DNA from: Parapedobacter defluvii
GTDB taxonomy: Bacteria; Bacteroidota; Bacteroidia; Sphingobacteriales; Sphingobacteriaceae
Assembly (NCBI RefSeq): GCF_014642075.1
Contig: NZ_BMIK01000001.1
Location: 749,915 to 813,914 of the forward strand
Length of the DNA: 64,000 bases
Direction of reading: 5' to 3'
The notes beneath the pieces were generated by a model. That model was not told the origin of the DNA. It saw only the letters and a list, made by a program, of their open reading frames with translations, and searched no databases. Of the stretch, positions 63,794 through 64,000 are shown piece after piece (positions within the stretch are counted from its first letter, which is position 1; the number at the start of each line of letters is the position of its first letter). The position numbers and the translations under genes were made by a program.

Positions 63794-63920
63794 CGCCCGC
63801 CACCAGCTCTTTTCAGGAGAGTGCAGGACAGTGACTGCCGTTAACTTTTAGTATTATTGTGTCAATTATAAACAGAAATAATCGAAGGTTCATTAAGAAT
63901 CAGTTAAGGCAAGGGTACCA

Positions 63921-64000
63921 ATGGTGAATGTCGGGCCTGAAATCGGGGAAAAGGCAGTGCTGTCGCAATTGCGTGATGGCAGCTATGAAGCCTTTGAGTA
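63921..64000 (+). CDS. ECF-type RNA polymerase sigma factor, 5' end only (3' truncated by window)
   Basis: An ATG at 63921 opens a frame that runs off the window after 26 codons. The peptide contains EKAVLSQLRDGSYEAFE, the hallmark opening of Bacteroidota ECF sigma factors (leucine-rich, then a GD/GS, A-F-E/x pattern of region 2). A purine-rich AAGGCAAGG just upstream fits a ribosome-binding site. It lies 127 bp after the unassigned hydrolase gene. If a FecR-like gene and a STN-type susC follow outside the window, this would begin another transporter module; it might also serve the STN-type SusC at 3317, though 57 kb away. The call rests on a short peptide. Confidence 0.6.
   Translation, partial: MVNVGPEIGEKAVLSQLRDGSYEAFE

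Overview
The window reads as part of the chromosome of a Bacteroidota bacterium, most likely Sphingobacteriaceae-like (inference from protein style, not a database search). Reasons: five SusC-like TonB-dependent transporters each followed by a SusD-like lipoprotein, many Sec/SPII-exported glycoside hydrolases, a DUF3823 protein, and several sites that fit the Bacteroidota promoter TTTG-N19/20-TAnnTTTG. No tRNA, rRNA, CRISPR array, transposase or phage gene was seen. Nearly all of the window is glycan-utilisation DNA.

Layout. (1) Bases 1-3125: end of another operon, a 5'-truncated HEAT/cytochrome-c protein and a seven-repeat FG-GAP lipoprotein, closed by a hairpin near 3200-3226. (2) 3317-17640, plus strand: a compact operon of an STN-type SusC, SusD, DUF3823 lipoprotein, DTE-family sugar epimerase, GH78-like protein, GH106 alpha-L-rhamnosidase and GH127-type beta-L-arabinofuranosidase-like enzyme. 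It ends at a perfect hairpin (17659-17695) shared with the converging operon. (3) 35360 down to 17703, minus strand: SusC-SusD-SusC-SusD, a mutarotase-like lipoprotein, a full-length GH78 and a large unassigned hydrolase-like protein. (4) 36232-58170, plus strand: a second SusC-SusD-SusC-SusD quartet, a DUF5722 protein, three paralogous GH71/GH99-like proteins, a decayed gene, a WbsX/GH99-like lipoprotein and a GH20 hexosaminidase. (5) 59884-58196, minus strand: a DUF5060/DUF4038 (GH140-like) protein. (6) 60102-63793: a sialate O-acetylesterase-type SGNH enzyme and another unassigned hydrolase-like protein. (7) 63921 to the end: the first 26 codons of what looks like an ECF sigma factor.

How the parts may work together (inference). 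SusC/SusD pairs bind and import oligosaccharides; exported rhamnosidases, a GH127-type enzyme, a hexosaminidase, an acetylesterase and several putative endo-acting GH99-like enzymes trim the glycan; the epimerase acts on a released ketose. Three rhamnosidase-type enzymes point to a rhamnose-rich glycan that also carries acetyl groups and probably HexNAc or L-arabinose. No sulfatase or polysaccharide lyase is visible, which argues against ulvan and ordinary pectin backbones.

The most unusual feature is the mirror-image arrangement of two paralogous SusCD-SusCD quartets around an 871-bp divergent control region. Next is a roughly 160-residue beta-sandwich module inserted inside one SusD that matches the N-terminal module of the DUF5722 enzyme encoded beside the paralogous SusD. 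Two large hydrolase-like proteins of shared, unassigned architecture may be new glycoside hydrolase families.
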